Origin: DAOVGU01 sp030637775 [NCBI: bacterium] | GTDB lineage: Bacteria; Ratteibacteria; UBA8468 | Length of the DNA stretch: 7,533 bases | NCBI GenBank assembly: GCA_030637775.1 | Contig: DAOWFY010000103.1 | Span: 1 to 7,533, forward strand | Direction of reading: 5' to 3' | Shown: piece after piece, positions 5,447-7,533 of the stretch | Position numbering within the stretch: position 1 is the first letter of the stretch | Layout of the letters: every line of letters starts with the position of its first letter | Position numbers and translations under genes: made by a program | Notes under the pieces: model-generated | Told to the model about the DNA's origin: nothing | Seen by the model: the letters and a program-made list of their open reading frames with translations, nothing else | The model's database searches: none

Positions 5447-6393
5447 CGAGAATTCCTCTTTTGGTTATTCTTGGACCCACCGCCGTTGGAAAGTCAAAAA
5501 TTGCCATCTCTTTGGCTAAAAAGATCAAGGGGGAGATTGTCTCTGCCGACTCGATGCAGTTATACCAGGGAATGGATATTGGCACCGCCAAACCTTCTCT
5601 CCGCGAACAAAAACTTATCCCTCATCATCTTATTAACCTTCTGAAACCGGACCAACCTTTCAATGTCTTTGAATACGCAAAAGAGGCTGAGAAAGTAATC
5701 AAAGATATTCATCGCAGGAAAAGAGTTCCCATTTTAGCCGGTGGCAGTGGTCTTTATGTTCGAGCGGTCATTGACGGTCTCTTTGAAAGTCCAAAAATAG
5801 CCCCTGATTCAATCAGGGGTAAAAAGAACTCTATTGTAACAAAAGCACTCAAAAATAAACCCACAGATTCCCTCTATCAGGAGTTAAAAAAGGTTGACCA
5901 AAAAGCAAGTCGAAAAATCCATCCGCACGACCGCCGGAGAATCAAAAGGGCATTAGAGGTATTTTATACTACCGGTGTGCCTATCTCTATTTTACAGAGG
6001 AGAAAACCAGTGAGACAATTCCAGACGTTGATTATTGGAGTTACCCGCGAAAGAGAGGAGCTCTACAAAAGAATCAATAAAAGGGTGGAGGAGATTTTTG
6101 CTAAAGGGTTTATTGATGAAGTCAAAGGTCTTTTAGAGAAAGGGTATGATAAAAATCTAAACTCAATACAGGCAATTGGCTATAAGGAGATAATTGCTTA
6201 TTTAAAAGGCAAGGGAACATTAGAGGAAACAATAGAGTTGGTAAAGAGGAATACGAGAAGGTTTGCCAAACGCCAGCTCTCCTGGTTCCGCAAGGACAAA
6301 AGAATAAACTGGATAACTTCAGGCAACAGGGAGACTCCCCAAGAGGTTGCCACCAAGATTGAAACTTTACTCAAGAAAAGTCATTTTTCTTAA
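5443..6393 (+). CDS. miaA: tRNA dimethylallyltransferase MiaA
   Basis: MiaA transfers a dimethylallyl group to N6 of A37 in tRNAs that read codons starting with U. The 316-residue length is normal. Visible motifs are the P-loop GPTAVGKS (11-18), SADSMQLYQGMDIGTAKP (34-51) with Asp36 as the probable general base, HHLI (61-64), AGGSGLYVRAV (99-109) in the channel region where many homologues have GGT, IHPHDRRRIKRALEV (159-173), QAIGYKE (243-249) and TRRFAKRQLSWFRKD (271-285). The TTG start at 5443 has AGGAG at 5431-5435, seven bases away, and overlaps the upstream TGA as TTGA, so translational coupling with thymidylate synthase is likely. The swivel-domain linker is about five residues longer than usual around a palindrome at 5801-5819. 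No terminator follows. Confidence 0.95.
   Translation: MTRIPLLVILGPTAVGKSKIAISLAKKIKGEIVSADSMQLYQGMDIGTAKPSLREQKLIPHHLINLLKPDQPFNVFEYAKEAEKVIKDIHRRKRVPILAGGSGLYVRAVIDGLFESPKIAPDSIRGKKNSIVTKALKNKPTDSLYQELKKVDQKASRKIHPHDRRRIKRALEVFYTTGVPISILQRRKPVRQFQTLIIGVTREREELYKRINKRVEEIFAKGFIDEVKGLLEKGYDKNLNSIQAIGYKEIIAYLKGKGTLEETIELVKRNTRRFAKRQLSWFRKDKRINWITSGNRETPQEVATKIETLLKKSHFS
5801..5819. repeat. Palindrome inside miaA
   Basis: CCCCTGATT-C-AATCAGGGG is a perfect nine-base-pair inverted repeat with a single-base centre. It encodes the variable linker residues around PDSIRG (121-126). It resembles in form, not sequence, the hairpin inserted in sir2. No flanking duplication is seen, so an insertion is not shown. 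Confidence 0.5.
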
Positions 6394-6461
6394 AAAGTCG
6401 CATACTTCATCCCTAAATAGACAAATTTAAAGAGTTTTTCAGTCTTATATTATAGAGGTGG

Positions 6462-6941
6462 ATGAAAAACGAAATCAGAAAGATCTATGAAAATTATGGG
6501 GAGCTACTACTTCATTATTTATTATTTCTTCTCTCGAATAGAGCAGATGCGGAAGATGTGCTGGCGAACCTTTTCTTTAAAATTGTTCGCCATCAGAAAC
6601 GAATCTTTAGAGCGCGAAACTTAAAAAGTTACCTCTTTGCTATGGCGAGGAATGAGGCAAGAGATTTTATAAAAGCACAAATAAAGAAGCAAAAATTGGA
6701 AGAAAAAATGGCTACTTCTCTCATCGAACCTAAGGATAAAACTATCTCTTTTGAAGAGAAGGAAAAGGTAAACCTTGCCCTTTCTAAACTTCCTGTAGAA
6801 CAAAAGGAGGTAATAACCTTAAAGATCTGGCAGGGTTTTACCTTCAAAGAAATTAGTCAGATATTAAAGGTTTCCCTTGATACCTGTGCCAGTCGCTACA
6901 GATATGCTATAGAAAAATTAAAAGAGGAATTAAAAAGATGA
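6462..6941 (+). CDS. ECF-type RNA polymerase sigma factor
   Basis: The 159-residue protein has the two-domain plan of extracytoplasmic-function sigma factors. Region 2 spans about residues 8-75 (YENYGELLLHYLLFLL, then SNRADAEDVLANLFFKI and KSYLFAMARNEARDFI). After an acidic/basic linker, region 4 spans about 102-156, with LSKLPVEQKEVITLKIWQG leading into the HTH FTFKEISQILKVSLDT and a final SRYRYAIEKLKEEL. It would redirect RNA polymerase to a small regulon, usually in response to an envelope signal relayed by a membrane anti-sigma factor. The following gene overlaps it (ATGA, 6938-6941) and fits that role. GAGG at 6455-6458 lies only three bases before the ATG. A weak TTTAAA-16-TATTAT pair (6426-6453) is the only promoter-like sequence in the 68-base gap after miaA. 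No self-recognition ECF promoter is obvious. Confidence 0.85.
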   Translation: MKNEIRKIYENYGELLLHYLLFLLSNRADAEDVLANLFFKIVRHQKRIFRARNLKSYLFAMARNEARDFIKAQIKKQKLEEKMATSLIEPKDKTISFEEKEKVNLALSKLPVEQKEVITLKIWQGFTFKEISQILKVSLDTCASRYRYAIEKLKEELKR

Positions 6942-7339
6942 ATATAGAAGAATATTTAAGAAGATTCCAATTTGAGAAAATCTCTCCTGAAACAAGGAGA
7001 AGAATTTGGCAAAAGATAGAAAGAAAAATTGAAGGTATTGAAAAAGAGAAAATTTCTCTCATTGATAAACTCTGGAACTGGAAATATGCAACCTCCGTAG
7101 CAACTGTAGTTTTACTCCTTTCAATCTTTAACCTTCATCTGCAAAGATATTCTCAAAAAATGATGCCCGTGGCATCTTACAAGGAGGAGATATTAGACCC
7201 TGATACTGAGGAACTGTTTGCTTTCTTAGATGAAAATCCTAAACCCTCATTATTGAGTTATCTGAATTATATCAGGGAAAAGGAGAAAGCAAAAAATTTC
7301 GAAGATTATATCTTAAAAATTGAAGAATTGCTTGGTTAA
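6938..7339 (+). CDS. Single-pass membrane protein, probable anti-sigma factor (no zinc motif)
   Basis: The 133-residue protein has a charged N-terminal cytoplasmic part (1-48; helical, with ISPETRRRIWQKIERKI at 15-31), one hydrophobic segment at about 51-67 (ATSVATVVLLLSIFNL), and an acidic, helix-rich C-terminal part of some 65 residues that should lie outside the membrane. It contains no cysteine, so it is not a zinc-binding anti-sigma domain of the usual HxxxCxxC type, and I recognise no named family. The start overlaps the sigma factor stop (ATGA), with AGAGGA nine bases upstream, so the two proteins are made together. Gene order and topology suggest it holds the sigma factor at the membrane. 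That is inference from context only. The prepilin gene begins 14 bases after its stop. Confidence 0.7.
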   Translation: MNIEEYLRRFQFEKISPETRRRIWQKIERKIEGIEKEKISLIDKLWNWKYATSVATVVLLLSIFNLHLQRYSQKMMPVASYKEEILDPDTEELFAFLDENPKPSLLSYLNYIREKEKAKNFEDYILKIEELLG

Positions 7340-7353
7340 ATTGAAGAGGGGAT

Positions 7354-7399
7354 ATGACATTATCTGGGAGAAGTAAAAAAGCATTTACTCTGATAGAAC
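7354..7399 (+). CDS. Type IV prepilin-like gene, first exon only (interrupted by a group II intron)
   Basis: The ATG at 7354, with GAGG at 7346-7349, begins MTLSGRSKKAFTLIE. This is a short, basic prepilin leader ending KKA, followed by the FTLIE start of mature type IV pilins and pseudopilins. The prepilin peptidase would cut before Phe11; Ala instead of Gly at -1 is unusual but tolerated in some prepilins. The hydrophobic helix that must follow is absent: read straight through, the frame gives RVPSKDLEVVV and a stop at 7432-7434. The break falls after base 7399, the C that would begin the next Leu codon (FTLIEL), exactly where an intron-like GTGTG begins. Splicing would therefore restore the pilin frame if the second exon begins with the remaining two bases. 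It probably belongs to the sigma/anti-sigma operon. Confidence 0.75.
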
Positions 7400-7533
7400 G
7401 TGTGCCCAGTAAAGACTTGGAGGTTGTAGTCTAATGGATAGACCCTACCAATTCCCCATTCAGGTAGGTAGCCTGACTACTAATGTATCGGAGCAATCTG
7501 ATATGTTAATGCGTAGTGACAAAGTCGAAGGAG
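7400..7533 (+). mobile_element. Group II intron, 5' end (domain I), continuing beyond the window
   Basis: The segment begins GTGTGCCCAG, matching the GUGYG 5' consensus and the common GUGUGCCCAG opening of bacterial group II introns. A hairpin GTCTA-ATGGA-TAGAC (7429-7443) followed by CC lies where Ll.LtrB and relatives have a similar early domain I stem. Further on are GTAG-CCTGA-CTAC (7468-7480) and TATCGGA-GCAA-TCTGATA (7486-7503). The latter is a seven-pair stem with one G-U pair, capped by a GCAA (GNRA) tetraloop typical of these ribozymes. No coding potential is visible. The exon-binding sites, the reverse transcriptase/maturase gene, domain V and the 3' exon would all lie to the right. 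The call rests on the 5' motif, the stems and the clean interruption of FTLIE; the intron class cannot be assigned. Confidence 0.75.

Noticed and set aside
6373-6391. AAGAAAA/TTTTCTT hairpin at the end of miaA as a terminator
   Set aside because: The stem is only seven A-T-rich pairs, lies mostly inside the gene and has no following U-tract; it is too weak.
7354-7434. A complete 26-residue small protein
   Set aside because: The first 15 residues are a prepilin start, and the remainder is read-through into the intron-like sequence; this is an interrupted gene rather than a mini-gene.

Overview
The window looks like a piece of a bacterial chromosome, moderately AT-rich by eye, with short intergenic gaps, overlapping start and stop codons and several non-ATG or leaderless-looking starts. 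Gene content (a thymidylate synthase of the archaeal-like ThyA branch, MiaA, a DinG-type helicase, an AbiEii-like nucleotidyltransferase paired with an HTH protein, and a prepilin) is bacterial. It would suit an uncultivated Gram-negative-type lineage such as Omnitrophota or Aerophobota, but that placement is a guess from protein flavour and cannot be proven here.

Layout. (1) 2-586 (+) is the C-terminal half of an MFS transporter resembling the organophosphate:phosphate antiporter family, cut by the left edge. (2) Converging on it, 592-1826 (-) is a two-gene unit: an AbiEii-type nucleotidyltransferase followed, with an ATGA overlap, by an HTH protein with an unusual N-terminal domain. Its promoter (TTGACT, 17 bp, TATAAT on the minus strand) is overlaid and flanked by two identical palindromes 31 bp apart. 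The -10 box lies so close to the ATG that the mRNA should be leaderless. (3) 1909-3864 (-) is a DinG/XPD-type iron-sulfur helicase. (4) Divergent from it, 3904-4553 (+) is a wrecked Sir2 deacetylase gene. It has lost the middle of the catalytic domain in a frameshifting deletion and carries a 27-bp palindromic insertion near its N-terminus. (5) 4598-6393 (+) is a two-gene unit, thymidylate synthase then miaA, joined by a TTGA overlap and preceded by a good promoter candidate. (6) 6462-7339 (+) is an ECF-type sigma factor overlapping a single-pass membrane protein that is probably its anti-sigma partner. (7) 7354-7399 (+) is the beginning of a type IV prepilin gene (leader ending KKA, then FTLIE). 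It stops abruptly at the sequence GTGTGCCCAG, the canonical 5' end of a group II intron, which runs off the right edge.

The most notable signals are the group II intron that appears to split the most conserved part of a prepilin gene, and the nucleotidyltransferase/HTH module with its duplicated operator and leaderless start. Secondary points are the in-frame palindromic insertion in sir2, the deletion that kills it, and a sigma/membrane-protein pair directly upstream of a pilin gene. No tRNA, rRNA, CRISPR array or convincing intrinsic terminator was seen. No gene-free stretch longer than 300 bases is present.
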